Positions 1 to 8,419 of a stretch of 28,059 bases of DNA are shown here, in pieces. This DNA is from an uncultured Solobacterium sp. (GTDB lineage: Bacteria > Bacillota_I > Bacilli_A > Erysipelotrichales > Erysipelotrichaceae), in assembly GCA_905235315.1 (NCBI GenBank), contig CAJOLG010000004.1, positions 1-28,059 on the forward strand. The letters are read 5' to 3'. A program made the position numbers and the translations under genes. How positions within the stretch are numbered: the first letter of the stretch is position 1; each line of letters opens with the position of its first letter. The notes under the pieces were generated by a model. The model was not told the origin of the DNA, searched no databases, and saw only the letters and a list, made by a program, of their open reading frames with translations.

Positions 1-762
1 CCAGAGGGAGTCGACGGTTCCGACATCTTTCCAGTATCCGCGGAAACGGTACGCCGTGAGACGTTTTTTATCCTTGAGGAAACCCGGAATAATATCGTTG
101 CCGAAATCATGACGGCTGTCCGGATTCTTCGCATCCGCCATAAGATACTTCCGAAGTGTCTTGTACGTGAAAATATAAATACCCATCGAGGCGAGATTGC
201 TCTTCGGATGAGCCGGTTTCTCTTCGAATTCGATGATCATGTCATCTTTGTTGGTATTCATAATGCCGAAGCGTGTCGCTTCCTTGAGAGATACTTCGCG
301 GACCGCGATCGTCGCGTCAGCGTTTCTCTCCTTGTGATACTTCAGCATCTTGTCATAATTCATCTTGTAGATGTGATCGCCGGAGAGAATAAGGATGTAT
401 TCCGGATCAATGTTATCCAGAAAATCGATATTCGCGGTAATCGCGTCCGCAGTGCCGCGGTACACTTCAAGATTCGCGGTGTCACGCTCGCGCGGTGTCA
501 GAACATAGACGCCGCCGTCATTGATATCCAGACCCCAGTAATGATCCCGTGCAACATAGGAGTTGAGTAATACGGATTCATACTGTGTAAGTACGCCTAC
601 GGTCTGAATGTTGGAATTGGCGCAATTGCTGAGTGGAAAGTCAATAATCCGGTACTTGCCTCCGAAATGCACGGCCGGCTTTGCGACTTTCTTGGTCAGA
701 TCGTACAGACGGGATCCGCGCCCGCCCGCAAGGATCATGGCCACCATACTGTTCGCTCTCAT
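1..762 (-). CDS. glgC: Glucose-1-phosphate adenylyltransferase, partial (3' end outside window)
   Basis: GlgC makes ADP-glucose from ATP and glucose-1-phosphate, the committed step of bacterial glycogen synthesis in the cytoplasm. The 254 visible codons begin MRANSMVAMILAGGRGSRL, which carries the nucleotide-binding loop GGRGSRL. They continue with AKPAVHFGGKYRIIDFPLSN, then YRGTADAI, LSGDHIYKMNY and, at the window edge, GYWKDVGTVDSLW, all hallmark GlgC stretches. The intact GGRGSRL loop argues for catalytic GlgC rather than the regulatory paralogue GlgD. The ATG at 762 is preceded by GGAGG 13 bases upstream. It lies after the folC terminator, so it should have its own promoter. Family assignment is certain; the C-terminal beta-helix domain is not visible. 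Confidence 0.96.
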   Translation of the reverse strand, partial: MRANSMVAMILAGGRGSRLYDLTKKVAKPAVHFGGKYRIIDFPLSNCANSNIQTVGVLTQYESVLLNSYVARDHYWGLDINDGGVYVLTPRERDTANLEVYRGTADAITANIDFLDNIDPEYILILSGDHIYKMNYDKMLKYHKERNADATIAVREVSLKEATRFGIMNTNKDDMIIEFEEKPAHPKSNLASMGIYIFTYKTLRKYLMADAKNPDSRHDFGNDIIPGFLKDKKRLTAYRFRGYWKDVGTVDSLW

Positions 763-809
763 AATTATTGTTTAGCCTCCTGAACTATAGTAGTGATGAT
801 ACTGTCTTC

Positions 810-815
810 ATTATA
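810..815 (-). promoter_or_regulatory. Putative -10 element for glgC
   Basis: The minus strand reads TATAAT here, about 48 bases upstream of the glgC ATG and downstream of the folC terminator. No good -35 box is visible at 16 to 18 bases; the upstream DNA is A-rich instead. This is the only promoter-like hexamer in the gap 763-880. Confidence 0.45.
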
Positions 816-880
816 AACGAAATTTGGCTTCTTTTTTTCCGGAATTTATTATTCCCCCGGGCAGTCCGTTTCCCTCTTTC

Positions 881-903
881 AAAAAAAGACAGGGAATCCT
901 GTC
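881..903 (-). terminator. Rho-independent terminator after folC
   Basis: The minus strand has a perfect 6-bp stem (GACAGG / CCTGTC) with a 4-base loop, followed by seven T. The stem overlaps the folC stop codon. It closes the DUF885-lipoprotein-ung-folC unit. Confidence 0.85.
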
Positions 904-2104
904 AGTTTTCGGAAAACAGTTTGCGCACTTCGCTGATGAAATACAGCGACCCGGTAATCAGTACGGTGCCCGTTTCGCCGGCTGCTTCCTTCGCCCGGCG
1001 GATCGCTTCCTGCCAGTCTTCAATCACGGTACCTCCGAGATGTTCCGGTGTATCCGCACGGGCATTCTGAAACGATGTGGTGATAACCTGATCGCAGAAC
1101 GATTCCATCATGAGCCGCATCTTCGGACCCTGCTTGTCTTTCAGGGCAGTAAAGACACCGATCAGCGGCCGGTCACATTCTTCCGCCGCTTTTTTCAGCG
1201 CCGCCATGCCGTCGGGGTTATGCGCCCCGTCCAGAATAATCCGCGGATGCCGGGCTACCGTTTCAAACCGTCCGGGCCAGACACTGCGGCGGACCGCGTT
1301 CTTTACCGCATCCGATGCGATGTCGATCCCTGCGGTTTCGGCTGCGGTAAGCGCCAGTACCGCATTATATTTGAAATACGGTGCGGATACCGGCACTTCG
1401 TATCGCTCGTTCCGCACGGTAAACGCAGCTCCCTCTTCTTCCGTATACGGCAGGATCTCAATCACAGGCGCATTTTCCCGGGCAGCTTTTGCGCGCACCA
1501 CATCTGCCGCTTCCTGCGGCAGGTTTCCCATCACAACCGGGCATCCCGGTTTGATGATGCCGCTTTTTTCCGCCGCAATTTCCTGAAGCGTATCGCCGAG
1601 AAATTCCATATGATCATACCCGATCGAAGTGATGACCGAGCAGGCAGGCGTCCGAATGACATTGGTCGTATCATACAGCCCTCCCATACAGACTTCGATC
1701 ACGGCCGCATCGACGTGTTCCTGCTGAAACCACAGGAAACAGAACAGCGTACTGATACCGACCATCCCCAGCTGATAGTGTTCAATGAGATCCGCGTACC
1801 GGTTGGCATATGCCAGAAAAACATCTTCCGGAATCCATTCGTCATTGATCCGGATCCGGTCACGGATGTTCTCCATCTGCGGTGAGGTATAGATCCCGAC
1901 ACGCCCGTACGCTGTTTTCAGAATCTCATACAGAACCCGGCTGGTGCTTCCCTTTCCGTTGGTGCCGGCAATATGGAAACACAAAAGACCGTTCTGCGGA
2001 TCTCCGGCTTCCCTGAGCGCAGCCGCGAACGGTTCATAATACACAAGAATGGATTTGCGGCCGAGCACCCAGCGCTCTGCCTCTTCATAATTCTGAAATC
2101 TCAT
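902..2104 (-). CDS. folC: Folylpolyglutamate synthase / dihydrofolate synthase
   Basis: FolC is an ATP-dependent ligase of the Mur ligase superfamily that adds glutamate to dihydropteroate or tetrahydrofolate. The 400 residues match the usual length. The P-loop GTNGKGST is near residue 48, followed by YTSPQMENIRDRIRIN, SIGYDHMEFLGDTLQEIAAEKSGIIKPG and, in the C-terminal domain, ILDGAHNPDG, all diagnostic. The ATG overlaps the ung stop codon as ATGA (2101-2104), so translation is probably coupled. It is the last gene of its operon. Whether both synthase activities are present cannot be read from sequence alone. Confidence 0.96.
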   Translation of the reverse strand: MRFQNYEEAERWVLGRKSILVYYEPFAAALREAGDPQNGLLCFHIAGTNGKGSTSRVLYEILKTAYGRVGIYTSPQMENIRDRIRINDEWIPEDVFLAYANRYADLIEHYQLGMVGISTLFCFLWFQQEHVDAAVIEVCMGGLYDTTNVIRTPACSVITSIGYDHMEFLGDTLQEIAAEKSGIIKPGCPVVMGNLPQEAADVVRAKAARENAPVIEILPYTEEEGAAFTVRNERYEVPVSAPYFKYNAVLALTAAETAGIDIASDAVKNAVRRSVWPGRFETVARHPRIILDGAHNPDGMAALKKAAEECDRPLIGVFTALKDKQGPKMRLMMESFCDQVITTSFQNARADTPEHLGGTVIEDWQEAIRRAKEAAGETGTVLITGSLYFISEVRKLFSEN

Positions 2105-2769
2105 ATGTCATCAATCTGCCAGCGGATCGGCTGACTTCCGTTTTTCTCAAGAAAGGCATTTGCCTGCGAGAAATGACGGCATCCGAAAAACCCTTTGTAT
2201 GCACTGAGCGGGGATGGGTGGGCAGCCTGCAGAACCAGGTGCTTTGCGGTATTGATCATCGGGGCTTTACTCCGGGCATTGCGCCCCCAAAGCAGAAATA
2301 CCACCGGTTCATCCTTCGCATTGATCCGTTCGATCACATGGTCGGTAAAGGTTTCCCAGCCTTTGCCCTGATGGGAGTTTGCCCGTCCCCGTTCCACGGT
2401 CATGACGGTGTTGAGCAGAAATACACCCTGCTTCGCCCACGGCATCAGATACCCGTTGTTCGGCATCCGGCAGCCGCAGTCTGTTTCCAGTTCCCGGTAA
2501 ATATTGACAAGACTCGGGGGAATCTCAATCCCCGGGTTCACCGAGAAACACATCCCGTGCGCCTGGTGCGGTTCATGATACGGATCCTGGCCGAGGATCA
2601 CCACCCGGATATCGGGAAGATCGCATACTTCAAATGCGCTGAACACCTGCGTGCGCGGCGGATAGATTTCCTTTGCGGCATACTGCTCTTTCAGAAACGC
2701 GGACAGCTGCCGGAAATACGGCTGTTCCCATTCGGCTTTCAGCCACGGGTACCACTCGTTATGATTCAT
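2101..2769 (-). CDS. ung: Uracil-DNA glycosylase, family 1
   Basis: Ung removes uracil from DNA to start base-excision repair. The 222-residue protein carries the water-activating motif GQDPYH (in VVILGQDPYHEPHQAHG), the Phe-bearing uracil pocket region GMCFSVNPG, and the DNA-intercalation motif HPSPLSAYKGFFGCRHFS near the C-terminus. Length is normal for the family. Start ATG overlaps the stop of the upstream lipoprotein gene by ATGA (2766-2769), and its own stop overlaps folC, so it sits in the middle of a tightly packed operon. Confidence 0.98.
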   Translation of the reverse strand: MNHNEWYPWLKAEWEQPYFRQLSAFLKEQYAAKEIYPPRTQVFSAFEVCDLPDIRVVILGQDPYHEPHQAHGMCFSVNPGIEIPPSLVNIYRELETDCGCRMPNNGYLMPWAKQGVFLLNTVMTVERGRANSHQGKGWETFTDHVIERINAKDEPVVFLLWGRNARSKAPMINTAKHLVLQAAHPSPLSAYKGFFGCRHFSQANAFLEKNGSQPIRWQIDDI

Positions 2770-4118
2770 GGTCTCCTCACTGCGGAAGGTGACGGAAGCG
2801 GCGTCTCCTCCGGTTTCTTTTTCGTAATGTCGACCCCGTTGAGCCAGTCGGCGATATCCTCCGCATACAGGCTCTCAAACGTCCCGTCTTTATCCCGCAG
2901 GTCATGTCCGGTATCCGGATACACTTTCATCGTCACATTGGAACCCTTCTGGCTCTTCCAGTTTTCATAGTCCTCCGCTTCGGTCACAATGCGGTCCTCT
3001 TTGCCCTGCTGGATCAGAATCGGAATCGCAACATACCTTGTATACTTCAGTGCACCCATCTCGTTCCAATCCCGCCAATAGGAAAGCGGATAGCCGGCAA
3101 TTACCGTATCCTGCTGCGCATTCCCGTCTTCCAGCGCTTCCGTGATCTGCTCGGAAACAGACGCATCCAGCCATGCGGCCCGGGTAAAGAGAGAAACGCC
3201 GTCTTTGGTAAACGGGGCGTTGATCAGAACCAGACCGCCGGTGACTTCAAAGTGATGGTATACATACGAATAGCCCATGGTTCCGGCTGCGCCGTGACCG
3301 ACATAAATGATCTGCCGTGCATTTACCGGATAGGTTTCAAGGGAGTGGAAAATCGATGCGATATCCTCGCTCAGGATGAAATCGAGATCATAGCCGAATA
3401 CGTCACACAGGCGCGGATCCTCATAGCAGCGGGTATTGAACCGCACGCTTGCGATTCCGTTTTCCGCAAGCCCGTGCGCAAGTTCTTTCCGGAATTCGGA
3501 ATTGGAGCCCGACTCATTCATCGCATCATCTGTCTCTTCCCCGACAAGAACCGCAACCGGCGGAAGGTCTTCCTTCTCCCCGTCTTCGTTTACCGGCAGG
3601 GTCAGAATTCCCGTGATCTTCGGTTCATTCCCGGCATAGATCCATTCTTCCGTCCACGTTTCCGAGGACTCCGGTTCACTGAACGGCGGCCGCATCAGAC
3701 ATTCCATGGTTTCAATCTGCAGCGCTTCATTCATCCGGATCACTGCTTCCCGCACACCGGAGCTGCCGGACAGATAAACCACAGCACCGATACAGCCGTC
3801 ACGAAAGATCGGAGCGGCTCCGGCAGGCGCATAGGTTTCCTCTCCATCGGCGAACCACTGTTCTTTTACGGAAGACGCATCGGTTTCCGCGGCGAAAAGA
3901 GCAGCGAGATCATCCCATCGCTCCTCCGCCAGGGCATATTCAATTTCGTTTGCCTTCTTTGCGACATCCCCGTATGTCAATCCGGGCACGGTATAGCTCT
4001 GCATCCGGGGTGCCGGTGTCGCTTCCGGTTCGGGAAGCTGCTCCGCAGCAGGATCGCTCCGGTAACAGCCGGCCAGAAGAACCGCACAGAGAAGGCCGAT
4101 TCGTATTGTCTTACGCAA
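2766..4118 (-). CDS. Lipoprotein with alpha/beta-hydrolase domain, nucleophile serine replaced
   Basis: I choose the TTG at 4118 (MRKTIRIGLLCAVLLAGC), which has a GAAAGG ribosome binding site 6 to 7 bases upstream and overlaps the DUF885 stop by 8 bases; an upstream TTG at 4160 lacks this. The protein is 450 aa. Residues 1-18 are a lipoprotein signal with lipobox LAGC, so it should be anchored outside the membrane. Residues about 45-125 resemble the DUF3887 domain often placed before hydrolases (inference). The rest is an alpha/beta hydrolase, and TILTLPVNEDGE-type spacing suggests the dienelactone-hydrolase/esterase side. The nucleophile elbow reads GHGAAG, with glycine (G276, codon GGC) where serine is expected. 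Candidate acid D375 (GKEDRIV) and base H405 (DTGHDLRD) remain. Substrate unknown. Confidence 0.85.
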   Translation of the reverse strand: MRKTIRIGLLCAVLLAGCYRSDPAAEQLPEPEATPAPRMQSYTVPGLTYGDVAKKANEIEYALAEERWDDLAALFAAETDASSVKEQWFADGEETYAPAGAAPIFRDGCIGAVVYLSGSSGVREAVIRMNEALQIETMECLMRPPFSEPESSETWTEEWIYAGNEPKITGILTLPVNEDGEKEDLPPVAVLVGEETDDAMNESGSNSEFRKELAHGLAENGIASVRFNTRCYEDPRLCDVFGYDLDFILSEDIASIFHSLETYPVNARQIIYVGHGAAGTMGYSYVYHHFEVTGGLVLINAPFTKDGVSLFTRAAWLDASVSEQITEALEDGNAQQDTVIAGYPLSYWRDWNEMGALKYTRYVAIPILIQQGKEDRIVTEAEDYENWKSQKGSNVTMKVYPDTGHDLRDKDGTFESLYAEDIADWLNGVDITKKKPEETPLPSPSAVRRP

Positions 4119-6063
4119 AGGGTCCCTTTCTTTTCCGCCGGTAAAGATTAATCCCGGCAATCAGCGCAATACCACAGCACACGGCAGCGATCGCAGCCGG
4201 AAGCGTATAGGATGCCTCATTCAGCTGCTGTGCCATGGTCATTCCTTCATCAATCTGCCAGTTGACCGAAGAGTCCGGTGTCACAACCGGGTCTTTCTCA
4301 TTTTCCGGTTTGGGTTTTGGAGCCCCGGCTGTGCTGAGATAGTTTCTGACATCTTTTTCCACAAATTCAAACGGACGGTCGCCGCCTTCCAGCAGAACCC
4401 GGTTGAATTCTTTCAGGTCAAATGCCGTTCCGAGTGCTTCCTCCGCTTCCCAGCGCAGGGAAAGGAAGCGCATCATCCCGATGCCGTACGGCAGTAAGAG
4501 AGCCGGGCGCTGAACGACAAAGTCTACCAGTTCCGGGGCGCTCGCTCCGTTAAGACCGATTCCCTCCAGCCAGTCGGCAACTTCATCCGTGCTCCAGCCA
4601 AGACCGTTGACCGCAAGATCGACGGCCGCATCCTCCACATAGGAAAGCGCAATATAGATGCGGTTCAGCTCTGCCGCATCGGGATCGATATCGCTGAATT
4701 CCCAGGCGCACCATTCGGAATACATGCCCCAGCCTTCCTGATACCCGATAAAGTCATAGGCAAGGCGCAGGTCCGGCTGATCGGTATTCATAAACCAGGT
4801 GATCTGAAACAGATGGCCCGGGAACGCCTCATGCGCAAGCGTGGAATACAGCTCGTTCGGATCATCCCCTACCGCATCTTCATTGATCTTGATTACATTA
4901 TGGCGGATGTCATCGATCGGCGGAGTGAGATAATATGCGACCGTCGAATCGTTGGCCACCGAGGGATCCAGATAGTCATATTCATAAGTGACTTCCGGCC
5001 CTTCCGGAAATCCATCGAGATGCGACTGCAGATAACGCAGCACTTCATCCGGTGTGCGGAGCGAAGTGGTTTCACTCTCGTATAGATCATCCACATTGGG
5101 GTTGCTTAAATAGAGGTCGATATACCGGTCGACCAGTGTCTCCAGGAACACGCCGCAGTCATCCAGCATCTTTTCGACACTGTCATTACTGCTCGTCTTG
5201 TATCGGGCAAGCGCAGCGTAATACTCTTTCCCGCCGTTTCGGTAGTTCGCAGTGCCGCCTTCATACGAGCGGCTGCCGCGCAGCTTCTCAAGTTCTCTGC
5301 CGGCTTTTTCATAGGCCGGGATATAGGCATTGATCACGATGTCGCGGTTGCGTTCCCTGAACTCCGCTTTTTCCGCATCACTCAGCCCTTCCAGCTCCTC
5401 AATCCGGTTGTTGAAGATGACAATGAGTTCACTGTCTTCTTTCTTTGCGGTGAAATCATCAATCGCCTCTTCCGTCATATCCAGCTGGTCATCCCGCAGG
5501 AAGAAGCCTTCCTTTGCCTGACGTCTTGTGACATCCAGAACGTCATCGATATATTCAGGTACGGAAGCCAGCGCCGTAAGATAATCTTCCACATCTTCTT
5601 CCCGGTAAAACCGGAATTCCGTAAAATTGGTCAGAAGATTGTCAATCACACCGGAAGCCGGGTCAAAACAGCTGTCATACAGCGGCATCGAATTCAGCTC
5701 CCGCATGGATTCGAGATAGCGTTCATACGTATAGTAGATCCTCTGCCGGTCTTCCGTCAGCGCATCCGGATCGATCGCATGAAGGCGTTCCAGCGCTTCC
5801 ACCGTGTTCTGAACTTCCTTCTCATAGGACTCCCAGCTGCCGTCTCCGATGGTTACCTCCGGTTTGGTGACCGACTTCGCTTTATAGTCCTTAAGCGTAT
5901 AATGCATGGTCATATAATCGCTTTCCATGCGGCGGACAAACTCTTCCTGACAGAAGGTTTCAAACGCGCTCTGATCATCTTCCGCATATACACCGATCTG
6001 CGCAGATCCTGCTGCGACAGCGCACGCAAGGACCGCTGCCGTTATCTGTTTCAGAATTCTCAT
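4111..6063 (-). CDS. Exported DUF885-family metallopeptidase-like protein with C-terminal membrane anchor
   Basis: This 650-aa protein begins with a Sec signal (MRILKQITAAVLACAVAAGS, cleavage probably after VYA at about 27). The DUF885 core carries HEAFPGH at 411-417 and EGWGMYSEW starting at E443, an HExxxxH...E arrangement resembling gluzincin zinc peptidases. The family is formally of unknown function, so peptidase activity is inferred. A Pro/Lys-rich linker (near PKPKPENEKD) leads to one hydrophobic segment at about 621-640 and a basic tail YRRKRKGPFA, so the catalytic part should be tethered on the outer membrane face. It leads the operon; ATG 6063 follows GGAGG at normal spacing, with a promoter at 6093. 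The neighbouring exported hydrolase suggests surface peptide or ester turnover. Confidence 0.88.
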   Translation of the reverse strand: MRILKQITAAVLACAVAAGSAQIGVYAEDDQSAFETFCQEEFVRRMESDYMTMHYTLKDYKAKSVTKPEVTIGDGSWESYEKEVQNTVEALERLHAIDPDALTEDRQRIYYTYERYLESMRELNSMPLYDSCFDPASGVIDNLLTNFTEFRFYREEDVEDYLTALASVPEYIDDVLDVTRRQAKEGFFLRDDQLDMTEEAIDDFTAKKEDSELIVIFNNRIEELEGLSDAEKAEFRERNRDIVINAYIPAYEKAGRELEKLRGSRSYEGGTANYRNGGKEYYAALARYKTSSNDSVEKMLDDCGVFLETLVDRYIDLYLSNPNVDDLYESETTSLRTPDEVLRYLQSHLDGFPEGPEVTYEYDYLDPSVANDSTVAYYLTPPIDDIRHNVIKINEDAVGDDPNELYSTLAHEAFPGHLFQITWFMNTDQPDLRLAYDFIGYQEGWGMYSEWCAWEFSDIDPDAAELNRIYIALSYVEDAAVDLAVNGLGWSTDEVADWLEGIGLNGASAPELVDFVVQRPALLLPYGIGMMRFLSLRWEAEEALGTAFDLKEFNRVLLEGGDRPFEFVEKDVRNYLSTAGAPKPKPENEKDPVVTPDSSVNWQIDEGMTMAQQLNEASYTLPAAIAAVCCGIALIAGINLYRRKRKGPFA

Positions 6064-6092
6064 CGGTCGCCTCCTTTTTTTATAACGTTCTC

Positions 6093-6100
6093 ATTATAAC
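6093..6100 (-). promoter_or_regulatory. Extended -10 promoter for the DUF885-ung-folC operon
   Basis: The minus strand reads TGTTATAAT, which is a consensus -10 hexamer (6093-6098) with the TGn extension just upstream. The -35 region near 6116-6121 is poor, as is common for extended -10 promoters. It lies 30 bases upstream of the ATG and after the pulA terminator. Confidence 0.65.
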
Positions 6101-6153
6101 AAGAAAAAACAGGATCAGCCGACTGCCCTCCCGGGCGATTGTTTCAGGCTGAG

Positions 6154-6179
6154 AAAAACCGCATCCGAAAATGCGGTTT
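6154..6179 (-). terminator. Rho-independent terminator after pulA
   Basis: A perfect 9-bp stem (AAACCGCAT / ATGCGGTTT) with a 6-base loop ends in a short T run (five T followed by C) on the minus strand, 14 bases past the pulA stop. Confidence 0.75.
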
Positions 6180-6192
6180 GTGCGGACTGCAA

Positions 6193-8349
6193 TTATTCCT
6201 GAATACTTTCCTGAATGCTCTTCAGCGGTTTTGAAAGCACAAGACAGCTGTATGCAGGTACGTGGAATTCCTGCGTCAGATCCCCTGCGGGATCTCCGTT
6301 TTTGTCTGCGATCACACGGTATTCGGTCTCAAACCGATAGTGATGTTCGTTCGAAGACGGATTGAAGATCACCCGGAGCCCGCCGGATCCGGCAGCTCCG
6401 TCCACGACATCGATATCATAGAGTACAACATATCCGTCCGCGAGCGAGAAATGCACAAATTTCTCGGTCTCCGTACCGCTTTGAAGCCGGAAGCCGTAGT
6501 ATCGCTTTCGCAGCGCAATCATCTTTTCGGTATAAACGACCATGTCATGATTGAAGACCATCCGATCCCAGTTCATCTGATTGATCGTATCTCCGGAGTT
6601 ATAGGAGTTGGACTCATCCTGTTTACTGCCGCAGAATTCCATTCCCTGATGCAGGAACGGAATCCCCTGCGCCGTCATGGTCGCCGCAATCATCAGTTTC
6701 TGACGCTGCAGGCGGATTTCCCGCGGTTCATCGGCACAGCACATATGCATCTTGTCCCAGGCTGTTGCGTTGTCATGGGTTTCCAGTGCGTTGATACTCT
6801 GGCTCGGATTGTCAAACCGCAGGAAATACGGATCTCCCTTGGTATTGCCGCTGAGCGCGCTGCACATATCAAACGCCAGTCCGAGATTGCCGGTCAGATA
6901 TCCTTTGTCATATTTGCCGTCATCGCCGGTCTTGCCTTTGGCGACATCCCGGAAGGTATCGTTGAAATGCCCGATTCCCGGCATCCGGTGCTGATTGTAG
7001 ATCCGGGCTTTCTGATCATCCGGAAGCGCGGTGGGCATATCCCACCCCTCGCCGTAGATCAGCACATCCGGACGGATCGAACGGGCCGTCCGGTAGATTT
7101 CATTCATCGTATCCACATCGAGGATTCCCATCAGATCAAACCGGAAGCCGTCAATGTTATAGAGCTTCATATACATCCGCACCACATCGAGGTACAGCTT
7201 CCGCATCATCGGACGGGTACTGTCGAGATCGTTGCCGCAGAAACTTCCGTTGGACATCCATCCCGTGTCGGTATAGCGGAAATAATAGTACGGTACGATC
7301 CGGTCAAACGGAGATTTCGCGACATCATACATATGATTGAACACCACATCCAGGGTGACCTTCATCCCGCGGCTGTGAATCGCGGAAACCATTTTGCGGA
7401 ATTCCACGACTCTTGCGTACGGGTCTGCCGCATTGGTGCTGTAACTGCCTTCCAGCGAAAAGAACTGTTCCGGGTCATAGCCCCAGTTGTAGCCGCGTTC
7501 CGGATGCAGCTCGTCCACGGTCAGAAAGTCCATGACCGGCTGCAGCTGCACGTGTGTAACACCGAGTGAGGCAAGATAATCAAGCCCGGTGGGGTATCCT
7601 TTCCAGGAGGTACCGCCTTCGGCAAGCGAAATAAACTTTCCGTTCGTCGAAGTACCGGTGTCCTTCGAACTGGTCATATCCCGCACACTGCATTCGTAAA
7701 TGACTGCGTCTGTGGGGCTGCTCATGACAGCCGCGACCCCATGGTCTTCAATCGCCCGGATGACTGCGGGATCGATGACTGCAGAATGGCGGCTGTTGGC
7801 ATCGGAACTGATTCCGTAGGGATCGATGCTTTCAATCATCTGGCCGTCCCGCTCAATCAGATAGGCATAGAGGTGATGCTTCAGATCGCCTGTCACCCGG
7901 CAGCGGAATACCCCTTTTTCTCCGCGGCTCATCGAATGCAGTTCGGCATTTCCGCTCCGGTCAATCAGTCGCAGATATACATGAACCGCAGTCGGTGCCC
8001 AGAGCGCAAAATCCGTATAGCCAGGATGATAAAAGGATCCGAGATCATCCCCGTGATACGTAAACTGGCGGTCAAACTCCGCAGTGCGGACGATATGCCG
8101 CACCTGAAGCGGCACATGTCTGCCATGGGATTCGTGGATGGAATAGGAATGGCCGAACGAGAATACTGCAGGAATGGTAAGGTCATACCGCATTTCCCGG
8201 TCATGTTCCTCAACTCCGCGGATGATACAGTCACTGAAGGTGCCGTCATCCCCGGTCAGATAAAACCCGCCGGCCTGGCCGTTATAATAATCCTTCGATA
8301 AACAGACCTGTACTCGTCCGAAATCATCAAGATATGCTTTCATCGTCAT
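6193..8349 (-). CDS. pulA: Type I pullulanase (glycogen/alpha-glucan debranching enzyme)
   Basis: The enzyme hydrolyses alpha-1,6 branch points in glycogen, limit dextrins or pullulan. It has 718 aa and no signal peptide, so it acts inside the cell. An N-terminal carbohydrate-binding region and a CBM48-like module (FALWAPTAVHVYLRL) precede the GH13 barrel. The type I pullulanase signature YNWGYDP is present. The nucleophile is D405 (GFRFDLMGILD), the acid/base E434 (IYGEGWD), and the third acidic residue lies in ETHDNATAWDKM. ATG 8349 (MTMK) is preceded by GGGGG; a second ATG two codons later is possible. It follows glgP, whose limit dextrins it would debranch. Confidence 0.95.
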   Translation of the reverse strand: MTMKAYLDDFGRVQVCLSKDYYNGQAGGFYLTGDDGTFSDCIIRGVEEHDREMRYDLTIPAVFSFGHSYSIHESHGRHVPLQVRHIVRTAEFDRQFTYHGDDLGSFYHPGYTDFALWAPTAVHVYLRLIDRSGNAELHSMSRGEKGVFRCRVTGDLKHHLYAYLIERDGQMIESIDPYGISSDANSRHSAVIDPAVIRAIEDHGVAAVMSSPTDAVIYECSVRDMTSSKDTGTSTNGKFISLAEGGTSWKGYPTGLDYLASLGVTHVQLQPVMDFLTVDELHPERGYNWGYDPEQFFSLEGSYSTNAADPYARVVEFRKMVSAIHSRGMKVTLDVVFNHMYDVAKSPFDRIVPYYYFRYTDTGWMSNGSFCGNDLDSTRPMMRKLYLDVVRMYMKLYNIDGFRFDLMGILDVDTMNEIYRTARSIRPDVLIYGEGWDMPTALPDDQKARIYNQHRMPGIGHFNDTFRDVAKGKTGDDGKYDKGYLTGNLGLAFDMCSALSGNTKGDPYFLRFDNPSQSINALETHDNATAWDKMHMCCADEPREIRLQRQKLMIAATMTAQGIPFLHQGMEFCGSKQDESNSYNSGDTINQMNWDRMVFNHDMVVYTEKMIALRKRYYGFRLQSGTETEKFVHFSLADGYVVLYDIDVVDGAAGSGGLRVIFNPSSNEHHYRFETEYRVIADKNGDPAGDLTQEFHVPAYSCLVLSKPLKSIQESIQE

Positions 8350-8361
8350 AAGAAAACCCCC

Positions 8362-8388
8362 AAAAGAAAGGCGTTCAACGGAACGCCC
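8362..8388 (-). terminator. Hairpin terminator between glgP and pulA
   Basis: A perfect 7-bp stem (GGCGTTC / GAACGCC) with loop CGTT on the minus strand is followed by TTTCTTTT and then directly by the pulA ribosome binding site. It may be a partial terminator that lowers pulA expression relative to glgP. Confidence 0.65.
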
Positions 8389-8390
8389 TT

Positions 8391-8419
8391 ATCTTATGCT
8401 AAAACAGTGTACTTCGCAA
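8391..8419 (-). promoter_or_regulatory. Putative pulA promoter overlapping the upstream terminator
   Basis: The minus strand has TTGCGA (8414-8419), a 17-base spacer and TAAGAT (8391-8396). The predicted start, about 7 bases on, falls in the first arm of the hairpin at 8370-8387, so transcripts starting here would not form the full terminator stem. Box quality is moderate and this is sequence-only evidence. Confidence 0.4.

Noticed and set aside
824..1885. Long plus-strand reading frame opposite folC
   Set aside because: Antisense shadow of a certain gene; no ribosome binding site and low-complexity Arg/His/Phe-rich translation.
2904..4151. Plus-strand frame opposite the lipoprotein hydrolase
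   Set aside because: The minus strand encodes a clear lipobox and hydrolase fold; the plus-strand translation has no recognisable domain.
6262..7569. Plus-strand frame opposite pulA
   Set aside because: Covers the GH13 catalytic region of pulA; His/Ile-rich shadow of codon bias.
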